32,554 bases of DNA from a virus, in the IMG/VR virus record IMGVR_UViG_3300037502_001319, positions 1-32,554 of that record; one strand, written 5' to 3'. Each line of letters begins with the position of its first letter. Within the stretch, counting starts at the first letter, position 1. Under the pieces are notes generated by a model. The model had not been told where the DNA came from. It worked only from the letters and a program-made list of their open reading frames with translations, and made no database searches. Positions 22,507-28,850 of this stretch are shown piece after piece. The position numbers and the translations under genes were made by a program.

Positions 22507-22664
22507 TGCGCTGGCCTCGCCGTGGCTGCCCCGAACTGCATCAACGCGGCAAGTGGTGGCTCGTGCGGTGGTATGACCCTATCACTAAGCGTGCCCGTGC
22601 ACTGCGTACTCGTAGCGAAACGTACGCTAAGATGGTGTATGAATTCATGAAGGGAACGAGATGA
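22506..22664 (+). CDS. Tiny basic protein resembling an integrase arm-type DNA-binding domain (52 aa)
   Basis: The core GKWWLVRWYDPITKRARALR followed by TRSETYAKMVYEF has the look of the three-stranded beta plus helix arm-binding domain found at the N-terminus of tyrosine integrases, but there is no catalytic domain here. It is strongly basic. Both ends overlap neighbours (TGATG at the start, ATGA at the end), which supports it being real. A stand-alone DNA-binding protein is likely, but this is inferred from pattern only. Confidence 0.5.
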   Translation: MRWPRRGCPELHQRGKWWLVRWYDPITKRARALRTRSETYAKMVYEFMKGTR

Positions 22665-22873
22665 GGTGTGTTAACTGCAATGACGATATCGACCCGCGTC
22701 GGGTGGCCCTCGGTTACCGAGTGTGTCTTCTGTGCGGCGAGGAAGCTGCCCGCGAGGAAAGGACCCGGTGGTGCGTCCTCACGCCCCACAAGCAAGGTGC
22801 CATGTTCTTCACGAGCGAGTTCGCTCGTGAGGCGGCGAAAGGTATTGGAAACAAGGGCGGTTTGCACCGCTGA
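22661..22873 (+). CDS. Zinc-ribbon phage protein (70 aa)
   Basis: The start MRCVNCNDDIDPRRVALGYR followed by VCLLCGEEAAREERT has two Cys pairs (CVNC and CLLC) around DPRRVALGYRV. This matches a common small phage protein with a DksA/TraR-like zinc finger layout. The remainder includes CVLTPHKQGAMFFTS. ATG overlaps the previous stop. It may modulate transcription, but the DksA coiled coil is absent, so this is only suggestive. Confidence 0.65.
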   Translation: MRCVNCNDDIDPRRVALGYRVCLLCGEEAAREERTRWCVLTPHKQGAMFFTSEFAREAAKGIGNKGGLHR

Positions 22874-22882
22874 GAGGACATT

Positions 22883-23113
22883 ATGAAACTCAACATCGAA
22901 GTTACCGACCTGTTCGGACACGAGCCGAACTATTCGTGGGTGCGTCGCCACGAACTGGAGGTGCCCGAATGCATGTCCAACTACAGCATCGTGCGTCGTG
23001 TCAAAGCCCTCATTGGGTGGAACGGTAGGAGGTGTGTCACCACCGATCATGGTGACATGATAGAATTACGTCCTTACGGGGCGTGCCTTGTGTGTTTCGT
23101 AACGTTCAATTAA
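22883..23113 (+). CDS. Hypothetical protein (76 aa)
   Basis: A small mixed-charge protein starting MKLNIEVTDLFGHEPNYSWV, with RRVKALIGWNGRRCVTTDHG and a C-terminal cysteine pair (ACLVC). The ribosome-binding site GAGAGGA precedes the ATG. It is the last gene before the palindrome at 23119. It looks like a phage small early protein. No function recognised. Confidence 0.58.
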   Translation: MKLNIEVTDLFGHEPNYSWVRRHELEVPECMSNYSIVRRVKALIGWNGRRCVTTDHGDMIELRPYGACLVCFVTFN

Positions 23114-23118
23114 CAGCG

Positions 23119-23135
23119 GTTATCCACCGGATAAC
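23119..23135. repeat. 17-bp palindrome, copy 5
   Basis: GTTATCC-ACC-GGATAAC, identical to copy 3. It is located 36 bases before the start of the DUF3150-like gene that opens the MoxR/VWA module, and is followed by a GNRA-loop hairpin and a CTAGGAG site. Confidence 0.85.
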
Positions 23136-23142
23136 CATAACT

Positions 23143-23158
23143 GCCCCGGCGACGGGGC
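23143..23158 (+). other. Intergenic hairpin with GCGA tetraloop
   Basis: The stem GCCCCG/CGGGGC closes GCGA (a GNRA loop). There is no T tract. It is immediately followed by CTAGGAG and the start codon of the DUF3150-like gene, the same design as other intergenic hairpins in this block. Confidence 0.55.
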
Positions 23159-23170
23159 CTAGGAGTTCCC

Positions 23171-24109
23171 ATGAGCATCACATCCATCACCGCCGCTGCC
23201 ATGCTGGGCAGCATCAATATCTCCGTGTGGGAAGCACGAAAGCAAGACCGCAAGACTGCCGAGGAGGTGGCCGTCTCCAAGGGTGCACGGTCTAAGCGCG
23301 CCGCCACGGTGCATAAGCATTTGTTTTCGGAATGTCCGGCCCTTGAAGCCATAAAGTCCCTGCGCGGCGAGGTGCGGCAGTGGTTCAACACCGTGACCCC
23401 ACCCTGGGATGACAACGGTTGGCGCATCGTGACCGTAGCCCAGTACCTCGACATCACGGCGCAGGCTTCCAAGTACGAGCAGCGGTTCAACGCACTGGTG
23501 CGGACGTTCCTCGCGACATACTCAACGGAAATCTCGAAGCAGGCCTTCGAGATGGGCGCGCTGTTCGACCGCAGCGAGTACCCGCACGAGGACGAGGTGG
23601 CTGCCAAGTTCCGCTTCTCGTACGCAATCCAGCCCCTGCCTGCGTCGGGTGACTTCCGCGTGGATATCGGCAACGAGGCGAAGAACCAACTGATCGAGCA
23701 GTATGAGCGGCAGATCACGGAACGGGTGTCACGCGCTGTGGCTGACGCGTGGGAGCGGGTCAAAACGCAGGTGGAGTGGGTGCGTGAGCGCATGGATGCT
23801 GTGCTGGCGTACGACCCCGATGCCGTGGAGGAGGTCAAGACCACGGACGACGACGGTGCCGTCGTGTCGGTCGAGATCAAGAAAAAGCGCCGCCCCAAGC
23901 TGTACGACAGCATGCTGGAGCAGGGCCTTGCCCTGACTGACCTGCTCAAGGACCTGAACGTGACCAACGACCCGCGCCTGGAGGAAGCGCGGCGTGATTT
24001 GGAGGCGGCACTGAGCCGCGTCGACATTGACTCCCTGAGGGAGTCCCCCGAACTGCAACGCAGCACGCAGGCTGCTATGCAGGATATTCTCGACAAGTTT
24101 GCGCTGTAA
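23171..24109 (+). CDS. DUF3150-like protein, first gene of the MoxR/VWA module (312 aa)
   Basis: The start SITAAAMLGSINISVWEARK followed by QDRKTAEEVAVSKGA, then HKHLFSECPALEAIKSLRGEVRQWFN, matches my memory of DUF3150 proteins of proteobacterial phages and plasmids, often near MoxR/VWA genes. The rest is strongly helical and charged (QLIEQYERQITERVSRAVAD, then AWERVKTQVEWVRERM), suggesting a scaffold or partner protein. CTAGGAG lies upstream. The downstream AAA+ and DUF2201 genes suggest it is a substrate adaptor or structural component of that module. Biochemical function unknown. Confidence 0.6.
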   Translation: MSITSITAAAMLGSINISVWEARKQDRKTAEEVAVSKGARSKRAATVHKHLFSECPALEAIKSLRGEVRQWFNTVTPPWDDNGWRIVTVAQYLDITAQASKYEQRFNALVRTFLATYSTEISKQAFEMGALFDRSEYPHEDEVAAKFRFSYAIQPLPASGDFRVDIGNEAKNQLIEQYERQITERVSRAVADAWERVKTQVEWVRERMDAVLAYDPDAVEEVKTTDDDGAVVSVEIKKKRRPKLYDSMLEQGLALTDLLKDLNVTNDPRLEEARRDLEAALSRVDIDSLRESPELQRSTQAAMQDILDKFAL

Positions 24110-24116
24110 TCAACCC

Positions 24117-24130
24117 GGGGCTTCGGCCCC
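24117..24130 (+). other. Intergenic hairpin with UUCG loop
   Basis: GGGGC-TTCG-GCCCC directly after the DUF3150-like stop, followed by ACTAGGAG and the next start codon. There is no T tract, so it is more likely an mRNA stability or processing element than a terminator. Confidence 0.6.
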
Positions 24131-24147
24131 ATCACTAGGAGAGAGAA

Positions 24148-24732
24148 ATGTTTGACATCAACACCGCTATCAACACCGCTATCGCCACGGCAGTTGCCGA
24201 GGCTACCCGTCCGCTTCTGGAACGCATCGCCGTGCTGGAGGAGACGGTGGACATCAACAATGCCAGTATCGCCACGCTGAATAACCGGCTGAACGAGGCT
24301 GCACCTGCCGTTCAAGTCGACGAGGCCAAGATGGTCGAGGCACTGAACTCTCAGGAATGGTTCTGGGAAAAGCTGTCCCGGTTCGTCACCGACAACAGCA
24401 GCATCACCGTCGAGGACTTGCACATGGTGCAGCGCCGCGTCACCGCACTGGAGGGCAGCATCACCGTCGAGGACTTGCACATGGTGCAGCGCCGCGTCAC
24501 CGCACTGGAGGACGCACGCTACCAGGGTGCGCTGAGCCGCAGCGATGTGGAGGCGTTGATCGAAGCGGCAATCAACGACCACTGCGAGACCTACGACCAC
24601 GACCAGTACGACGAGGTCTATAACGAGTGGGGCGGCGAGAGCCCGGACGAGTTCGTCAGGGACGATGACCTGCGTGGCACGGTCGAGGAAGTCATGAACA
24701 GCGCTTCGTTTGAAGTGACTGTGCGCCTGTAA
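24148..24732 (+). CDS. Coiled-coil protein with exact 57-bp tandem repeat (194 aa)
   Basis: Residues about 10-55 form a coiled coil (EATRPLLERIAVLEETVDIN, then SIATLNNRLNEA). Residues 85-122 are two copies of SITVEDLHMVQRRVTALE(G/D), identical at the DNA level apart from the edges. The C-terminus is acidic (NEWGGESPDEFVRDDDLRGT). It looks like a structural or adaptor protein rather than an enzyme. It is placed between the DUF3150-like and AAA+ genes with a TAGGAG site, so probably part of the same module. No family recognised. Confidence 0.58.
   Translation: MFDINTAINTAIATAVAEATRPLLERIAVLEETVDINNASIATLNNRLNEAAPAVQVDEAKMVEALNSQEWFWEKLSRFVTDNSSITVEDLHMVQRRVTALEGSITVEDLHMVQRRVTALEDARYQGALSRSDVEALIEAAINDHCETYDHDQYDEVYNEWGGESPDEFVRDDDLRGTVEEVMNSASFEVTVRL
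24399..24513 (+). repeat. 57-bp tandem repeat within the coiled-coil gene
   Basis: Two adjacent copies of a 57-bp unit (24400-24456 and 24457-24513) differ only near the copy edges. In protein this is a 19-residue duplication, SITVEDLHMVQRRVTALE plus G or D. The near-perfect identity points to a very recent duplication or an assembly duplication. Confidence 0.9.
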
Positions 24733-24737
24733 ACAAC

Positions 24738-24751
24738 GCCCCTTCGGGGGC
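24738..24751 (+). other. Intergenic hairpin with UUCG loop
   Basis: GCCCC-TTCG-GGGGC after the coiled-coil gene, followed by TTAGGAG and the 87-aa gene start. This repeats the hairpin-then-TAGGAG design and lacks a T tract. Confidence 0.6.
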
Positions 24752-24764
24752 TTAGGAGAACCAA

Positions 24765-25028
24765 ATGAAAGATCTTGGAATTCAGCTTGCCATCGTGGAC
24801 AATGGCTTCGTTTACGTCGGCAATATCATCTTCGACGGTGACTATTACGCCGTGACTAACGGGTACAATGTCCGCAAGAGTGGCACCACGAAGGGCTTCG
24901 GACAACTGGCCTTTGAAGGTCCGCTCGGTGAGACCGCACTCGACCCGGTGCCTACGGTGCTCGTGCCTAAGGCACGGCTGTGCCACTTCATCGAGTGCAA
25001 TGATGTGTGGAAGAAGCACATTAAGTAA
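24765..25028 (+). CDS. Conserved small phage protein (87 aa)
   Basis: The product opens IQLAIVDNGFVYVGNIIFDG, continues YYAVTNGYNVRKSGTTKGFG and QLAFEGPLGETALDPVPTVL, and is rich in beta structure. Similar short proteins with VDxGFVYVG...NxRxxGTTxGxGxLA are common in phages of Proteobacteria but have no function that I know of. It directly precedes the AAA+ gene. The ribosome-binding site TTAGGAG is good. Confidence 0.6.
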   Translation: MKDLGIQLAIVDNGFVYVGNIIFDGDYYAVTNGYNVRKSGTTKGFGQLAFEGPLGETALDPVPTVLVPKARLCHFIECNDVWKKHIK

Positions 25029-25060
25029 CCCACCGCGATACCAACCACTAGGAGTGAACA

Positions 25061-26116
25061 ATGAACCTCAAGCTCAACATCAATCAGATCTTCAAGCTCA
25101 TCAGCATCAACGGTGCCGATAAGACGTACATCATCGAGGGTCCGATGGGCTCCGGTAAGTCGAGCATCGTGAAGATGTTCAACACCACGAAGTACAACGT
25201 GGTGACTGTGGACTGCACGCAGTGGGATGTGGGCGATGTCCAGATCCCGAGCATCGACAAGGAGCGCCGGGTCATCGAGTTCCTGCCCAACGTGTTGCTC
25301 GTGGGTGACTACAGCAAGCCGATGGTGGTGCTGCTCGACGAGATCGGCAAAGCCTCCCGCCCTGTGCAGAATGCGCTGCTGCCGGTGATGCTGGAGCGTC
25401 GTGTCGGTGCGGTGCCGCTGCCCGAGGGCAGCATCGTGTTCGGTGCGACCAACCTCGGTGCCGAGGGTGTGGGTGATCTCTTCCAAGCCCATGCCTGTAA
25501 CCGTGTCTCATTCATCGAGATGCGCAACCCGACCGCAGACGAGTGGGTGGAGTGGGGTCTCGCCAACGGCGTGAACGAAGCCATGCTGGCCTGGGCCAAG
25601 GAGGAGCAGGGCCGACTCTTCGGCACGTTCAAAGACCACCAGAACCCTGCCGACTTCCCGTACGGTTTCCACCCCAAGGAGAAGCGCCGCTCGTTCTGCA
25701 CGCCCCGCTCGCTGTATCTCGCCAGCATCGAACTGCGTGAGGATCGCCGTGCGGCTGTGGGTGATGCCGACATCACCCTGGCTGCCATCGCTGGCAACAT
25801 CGGCCCCCGGGCTGCGTTCGACCTGATGGCCTTCGTGGAACTGGCCGACAAGCTGCCTGCCTGGGCGACGATCATCAACGCCCCGGACAAGGCCAAGGTG
25901 CCCGACAACGCTGCGGCCATGATGATGACGGTCTATCGTGCAGTGATGCGTACCGATAGGGATACGCTCGACGCTGTGATGGTCTACATCAAACGCCTGC
26001 CGGTCGAGATGCAGTGTGTCTTCGCCACGCAGTTGCTCCGTGCCCGCAAGCAGTGGGCTGCGCTGAACGCAGAGTTCACGGATTGGATCCGCGCCAATCA
26101 CTGGGTGATGAAGTGA
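25061..26116 (+). CDS. MoxR-type AAA+ ATPase (351 aa)
   Basis: A clear AAA+ core: Walker A GPMGSGKS (residues 27-34), Walker B VVLLDE (89-94), sensor 1 GATN (128-131), and Arg148 in the arginine-finger region. The segment NALLPVMLERRVGAVPLPEG corresponds to the ALLEAMEER block of MoxR family members. The C-terminal half is helical, as in this family. MoxR ATPases work with VWA proteins to remodel or activate target complexes (RavA-ViaA, CbbQ-CbbO, NorQ-NorD). Here the partner is probably the DUF2201-type protein at 26476. TAGGAG precedes the start. Confidence 0.85.
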   Translation: MNLKLNINQIFKLISINGADKTYIIEGPMGSGKSSIVKMFNTTKYNVVTVDCTQWDVGDVQIPSIDKERRVIEFLPNVLLVGDYSKPMVVLLDEIGKASRPVQNALLPVMLERRVGAVPLPEGSIVFGATNLGAEGVGDLFQAHACNRVSFIEMRNPTADEWVEWGLANGVNEAMLAWAKEEQGRLFGTFKDHQNPADFPYGFHPKEKRRSFCTPRSLYLASIELREDRRAAVGDADITLAAIAGNIGPRAAFDLMAFVELADKLPAWATIINAPDKAKVPDNAAAMMMTVYRAVMRTDRDTLDAVMVYIKRLPVEMQCVFATQLLRARKQWAALNAEFTDWIRANHWVMK

Positions 26117-26205
26117 TCCTCATTTGGTACCTAGCTGACGCTGCGATGCATGGCAACGGCAACGGCGACGGCGACGGCTACGGCAGAAAAGCTAAACTTT
26201 TCTAG
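26113..26205 (+). CDS. IWYLxDA-type Gly/Asp/Tyr-rich peptide, copy 2 (30 aa)
   Basis: The start is GTG overlapping the ATPase stop (GTGA). It encodes MILIWYLADAAMHGNGNGDG and then DGYGRKAKLF. The nucleotide sequence of its first 45 bases is strikingly like that of the next gene, indicating a tandem duplication. It is too short for a globular domain. It is translationally coupled to the AAA+ gene, which argues that it is a real peptide of the module. Role unknown. Confidence 0.55.
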   Translation: MILIWYLADAAMHGNGNGDGDGYGRKAKLF

Positions 26206-26214
26206 GAGGTACGA

Positions 26215-26466
26215 ATGATCTTCATCTGGTACCTAGCGGATGCCGTCATGCATGGCACCGGCACTTGCGTAGACCCCGCTCTTGCGCAGGTGTTGTCCGA
26301 AGGTAAGGACTTCTTCGGCGACGGGCGCGACTACGGTCACGGTAACGGCGATGTCAGTGGCGCGGGTGAAACGTTTGCCAGTGGGTACTCCCTGGCCAGA
26401 AGTGGAGAGTGCTACGGCTACGGACCTTCTTACGACAACGGCAAGTCTTTCCCATTCACATTTTAG
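26215..26466 (+). CDS. IWYLxDA-type Gly/Asp/Tyr-rich small protein, copy 3 (83 aa)
   Basis: It starts MIFIWYLADAVMHGTGTC and continues in a Gly/Asp/Tyr/Ser-rich low-complexity body (FFGDGRDYGHGNGDVSGAGE). An AGGAGG site precedes the ATG by 5 bases. It sits between the MoxR-type ATPase and the DUF2201/VWA gene. The N-terminus is shared with 20813 and 26113. A short hydrophobic segment (IFIWYLADAVM) is present but is not long enough to be a convincing membrane helix. Function unknown. Confidence 0.6.
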   Translation: MIFIWYLADAVMHGTGTCVDPALAQVLSEGKDFFGDGRDYGHGNGDVSGAGETFASGYSLARSGECYGYGPSYDNGKSFPFTF

Positions 26467-26475
26467 GAGAATCAC

Positions 26476-27666
26476 ATGTCCCCTGAAGATCGACTCTTGC
26501 GGACCCGGGTTGCAGTTATGCGCGACCCTCGGTTCCTGGCCCTGGCGGGCCTCATGATGATGGGCGAGTGCAAGCTCGTGGATGACCTACCCACTGCTGC
26601 GACAAACGGCAGGGATGTGCTCATCGGCAGGCAGTTCATCGATACGCTGGATGATCAGACACTACGTTTTGTGATACTCCATGAGTATTACCACGTGCTG
26701 TTCATGCACATGGTGACTTGGAAGCACCTGTTCGACGAGGACCCGCAGCTTGCGAACATGGCCTGCGATGCGGTGATCAACATCATGCTGGACAAGCAGG
26801 CCGGTGCGAAAGCTGATGAGTTCCTCACGGTGTGGCCCCATGCCATCCTCGACTACCAGTACGATGGGCTGGATGCAGGTGAGGTGTACCGGCGACTCAA
26901 GGCCCAGGCCAAGCAACAGCAGCGTAGTGCAAGCGGCGGCAAGGCCCAGCAGATGGACGAGCACCGGCCCGCATCAGGCGGTGCCAAGGATGGCGAGGTA
27001 GGCGAAGCCCTGAGCGAGGCGCAGGCTGCCCAGGTGGCGAAGGCGGTGGACACCGCTGTGCGTCAGGCAGCGATCATCGCTGGCAAGACCGGTGCGTCTC
27101 TCGACCGCAGCGTGAAAGATCTGCTGGCGGTGACCGTCGACTGGCGCGAGATGCTCAGAGACTTCCTGCGTTCGACCTGCACGGGCACTGACCTGTCCAC
27201 GTGGCGCCGCCCGTCGCGTCGCGGCATGGCGATGGATGCCACCCTGCCATCGAGGTACTCTGAGTCTGCCAAGCGTGTGACCATCGGCGTGGATACCTCG
27301 GGCTCCATCGGTGCCGAGCAGCTTCGTCGTGCACTGACCGAGATCATGGCTGCGTGTGAGACCGTCAAGCCTGAGATGGTCGACGTCATCTACTGGGATG
27401 CGCAGGTGGCAGGGCACGAGGTCTACGAGGGCGACGCAGTCACCACGCTGGCCGAGGTGACCAAGCCCAAGGGCGGGGGCGGCACCGACCCGGTCAGCAT
27501 GCAGCGGTATATGGACGCGCATGGCATCAAGCCCGACTGCATCATTCAGTTCACCGATGGCTACATCGGCAGGGATTGGGGCACGTGGCCTGCGCCCGTG
27601 CTGTGGTGCGTGAGTACCAAGAACATCACCGCGCCGAGCGGTACCACGCTCTATGTCCCCGCCTAA
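26476..27666 (+). CDS. DUF2201-type metallopeptidase-like and VWA domain protein (396 aa)
   Basis: The N-terminal domain has a zinc-peptidase-like HEYYH (69-73) plus His78, as in the DUF2201/COG3864 'predicted metal-dependent peptidase' family. A charged Lys/Gln/Ala linker spans about 140-190. The C-terminal domain is a VWA-like fold with MIDAS residues: DTSGS (273-277), GGGGTD (Thr337/Asp338) and TDG (360-362). Such proteins pair with MoxR-type ATPases like the one at 25061. It may act as a substrate-binding arm of the ATPase or as a protease. Whether the peptidase is active is not known for the family. Confidence 0.82.
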   Translation: MSPEDRLLRTRVAVMRDPRFLALAGLMMMGECKLVDDLPTAATNGRDVLIGRQFIDTLDDQTLRFVILHEYYHVLFMHMVTWKHLFDEDPQLANMACDAVINIMLDKQAGAKADEFLTVWPHAILDYQYDGLDAGEVYRRLKAQAKQQQRSASGGKAQQMDEHRPASGGAKDGEVGEALSEAQAAQVAKAVDTAVRQAAIIAGKTGASLDRSVKDLLAVTVDWREMLRDFLRSTCTGTDLSTWRRPSRRGMAMDATLPSRYSESAKRVTIGVDTSGSIGAEQLRRALTEIMAACETVKPEMVDVIYWDAQVAGHEVYEGDAVTTLAEVTKPKGGGGTDPVSMQRYMDAHGIKPDCIIQFTDGYIGRDWGTWPAPVLWCVSTKNITAPSGTTLYVPA

Positions 27667-27700
27667 AAACGGGAACGGGTGTCAACTCAATATCAACTCC

Positions 27701-27714
27701 GGCGCTGCCGCGCC
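27701..27714 (+). other. Intergenic hairpin
   Basis: GGCGC-TGCC-GCGCC lies between the DUF2201/VWA gene and the 98-aa gene and is followed by GGGAG. The design matches the other intergenic hairpins in this block, though the loop is not UUCG. Confidence 0.5.
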
Positions 27715-27729
27715 GATTCGGGAGTTCCT

Positions 27730-28026
27730 ATGGCAACGAAACAGCAATTCGACTATGTCCTGCTAACTATCGGGTATTACAAATACGCGATACCCAAGGA
27801 GGCAGCGTTCAAGTTCCTCGACCTGTGTTCAGGCGCTGACATGTATCAGTGGGACCACACGTGGGATGGGAGCGAGCAGGTCCATGAAGCCCGTCCGCTG
27901 ACCCCGAGCGAGATGCCCACCGTCTCGCTGATCGGCCCGGTGCAGTTCCATCAGGCGTTGGAGAACTACAAGGCTCGGCAGGAGCGAGAAAGGCAGAAGA
28001 AGGCCAAAGAAAATGATCCTGCCTGA
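27730..28026 (+). CDS. Hypothetical protein (98 aa)
   Basis: The product begins MATKQQFDYVLLTIGYYKYA, has PKEAAFKFLDLCSGADMYQW, a Pro/Thr-rich middle and a Lys/Glu-rich helical tail (ENYKARQERERQKKAKEN). A GGAG site lies 5 bases before ATG at 27730. An upstream ATG at 27679 lacks a site. Its end overlaps the next gene by 14 bases. No function recognised. Confidence 0.6.
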   Translation: MATKQQFDYVLLTIGYYKYAIPKEAAFKFLDLCSGADMYQWDHTWDGSEQVHEARPLTPSEMPTVSLIGPVQFHQALENYKARQERERQKKAKENDPA

Positions 28027-28321
28027 CACACGTGTAATGGAAACTACCTACCGGCTTGTCCCGCTTGAGGACAGTCTCGGTCTGTACCGCGTCGCGGTGT
28101 ACCCGCGTGGCCCTGCACCGATACAGGAGGCAACGTATCGCTTCGACATGCTCCCTGCGTGGATGCAGGACGGCATCAGGATGCTCGACACAGCCGGTGC
28201 TGGGTACAAGGTGCCGAGCGTGGGCATGAAGATCGGTACAAATTATTGGTTTGAGGCTGTTGACAGATGGCCTACATCCGACGACACTATCGGCCTCGCT
28301 GCGCGGTGCAGCGATGCATAA
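28013..28321 (+). CDS. Hypothetical protein (102 aa)
   Basis: A soluble protein with TYRLVPLEDSLGLYRVAVYP and EATYRFDMLPAWMQDGIRML. The start at 28013 overlaps the preceding gene by 14 bases. An in-frame ATG at 28037 (MTETT-like context METTYRL) would avoid the overlap, so the start is uncertain. No domain recognised. Confidence 0.55.
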   Translation: MILPDTRVMETTYRLVPLEDSLGLYRVAVYPRGPAPIQEATYRFDMLPAWMQDGIRMLDTAGAGYKVPSVGMKIGTNYWFEAVDRWPTSDDTIGLAARCSDA

Positions 28322-28338
28322 CCCTCTCAGGAGTAATG

Positions 28339-28587
28339 ATGGATTTCAAGATCGAAGCTGGCGTTCCGTTTACATCTAACCGTGGCGGTCGTGGGCGTAA
28401 GCCCACCGCGTTCCCGCTGCACGAGATGCGTGTGGGGGATTCGTTCCTTATCCCGTGCGATACCAAGGACAAGAAGGCTGTCGAGTCGTGGCGGCGCAAG
28501 CTGCTGGTCGCCAAGAAGCGCATGGAAGGTGGACAGTGGTCTACGGCTACGGTGTCTGACGGTATCCGCGTGTGGCGCACTGAGTAA
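28339..28587 (+). CDS. Small phage protein with FPLHEMRVGDSFLIP motif (82 aa)
   Basis: The product contains NRGGRGRKPTAFPLHEMRVG, then DSFLIPCDTKDKKAVESWRR, and ends TVSDGIRVWRTE. The (Y/F)P(F/L)xxMxVGDSF...GxRVWR pattern recurs in a small phage family (I recall DUF7303, unverified) with possible DNA-binding character. The second of two ATG codons (28339) fits the CAGGAG spacing. A terminator-like hairpin follows. Confidence 0.6.
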   Translation: MDFKIEAGVPFTSNRGGRGRKPTAFPLHEMRVGDSFLIPCDTKDKKAVESWRRKLLVAKKRMEGGQWSTATVSDGIRVWRTE

Positions 28588-28607
28588 GCCCAAACAAACG
28601 TCACTCA

Positions 28608-28634
28608 ACGCTCTGCCTCGGCAGGGCGTTTTTG
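28608..28634 (+). terminator. Probable rho-independent terminator
   Basis: Arms ACGC...CTGCC and GGCAG...GCGT with a 2-base loop and a bulge are followed by TTTTTG. It lies about 20 bases after the 82-aa gene. The imperfect stem and tiny loop make it weaker than those at 18924 and 19128, so partial read-through is likely. Confidence 0.6.
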
Positions 28635-28658
28635 TTGGCGAGCCGAAAGGCGAGTCAT

Positions 28659-28673
28659 CCGCCCGTAGGGCGG
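28659..28673 (+). other. Intergenic hairpin
   Basis: CCGCCC-GTA-GGGCGG, 6-bp perfect stem, followed by AAGGAG of the 51-aa gene. No T tract. Another example of the hairpin-then-ribosome-binding-site layout. Confidence 0.5.
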
Positions 28674-28694
28674 TATTACGTCCAAGGAGTTGAA

Positions 28695-28850
28695 GTGGAA
28701 ACTAAAAGAGTTCGTCAAGCCATCCGCCTATGGAAAACCCCAGATGTGCCCCGGCATGTCTGGCGGCACAATGTCCGCGCATGGTTGCGCATGATTGGTC
28801 TGCTGGGGGACAAGTGGCTATTCGCAAAGCCCATCACCCGCAAGGGGTGA
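28695..28850 (+). CDS. Small basic hypothetical protein (51 aa)
   Basis: The frame from GTG at 28695 has AAGGAG 5 bases upstream. It encodes a Trp/Arg/Lys-rich protein starting METKRVRQAIRLWKTPDVPR and ending WLFAKPITRKG. A longer frame to 28632 lacks a site. The basic, Trp-rich pattern suggests nucleic-acid binding. The stop is overlapped by the next start (GTGA). Confidence 0.5.
   Translation: METKRVRQAIRLWKTPDVPRHVWRHNVRAWLRMIGLLGDKWLFAKPITRKG

Noticed and set aside
23110-24600. Very long open frame on the minus strand opposite the DUF3150-like and coiled-coil genes
   Set aside because: It is antisense to two well-formed plus-strand genes with TAGGAG sites, has low-complexity repeats reflecting the 57-bp duplication, and no recognisable domain or site of its own.
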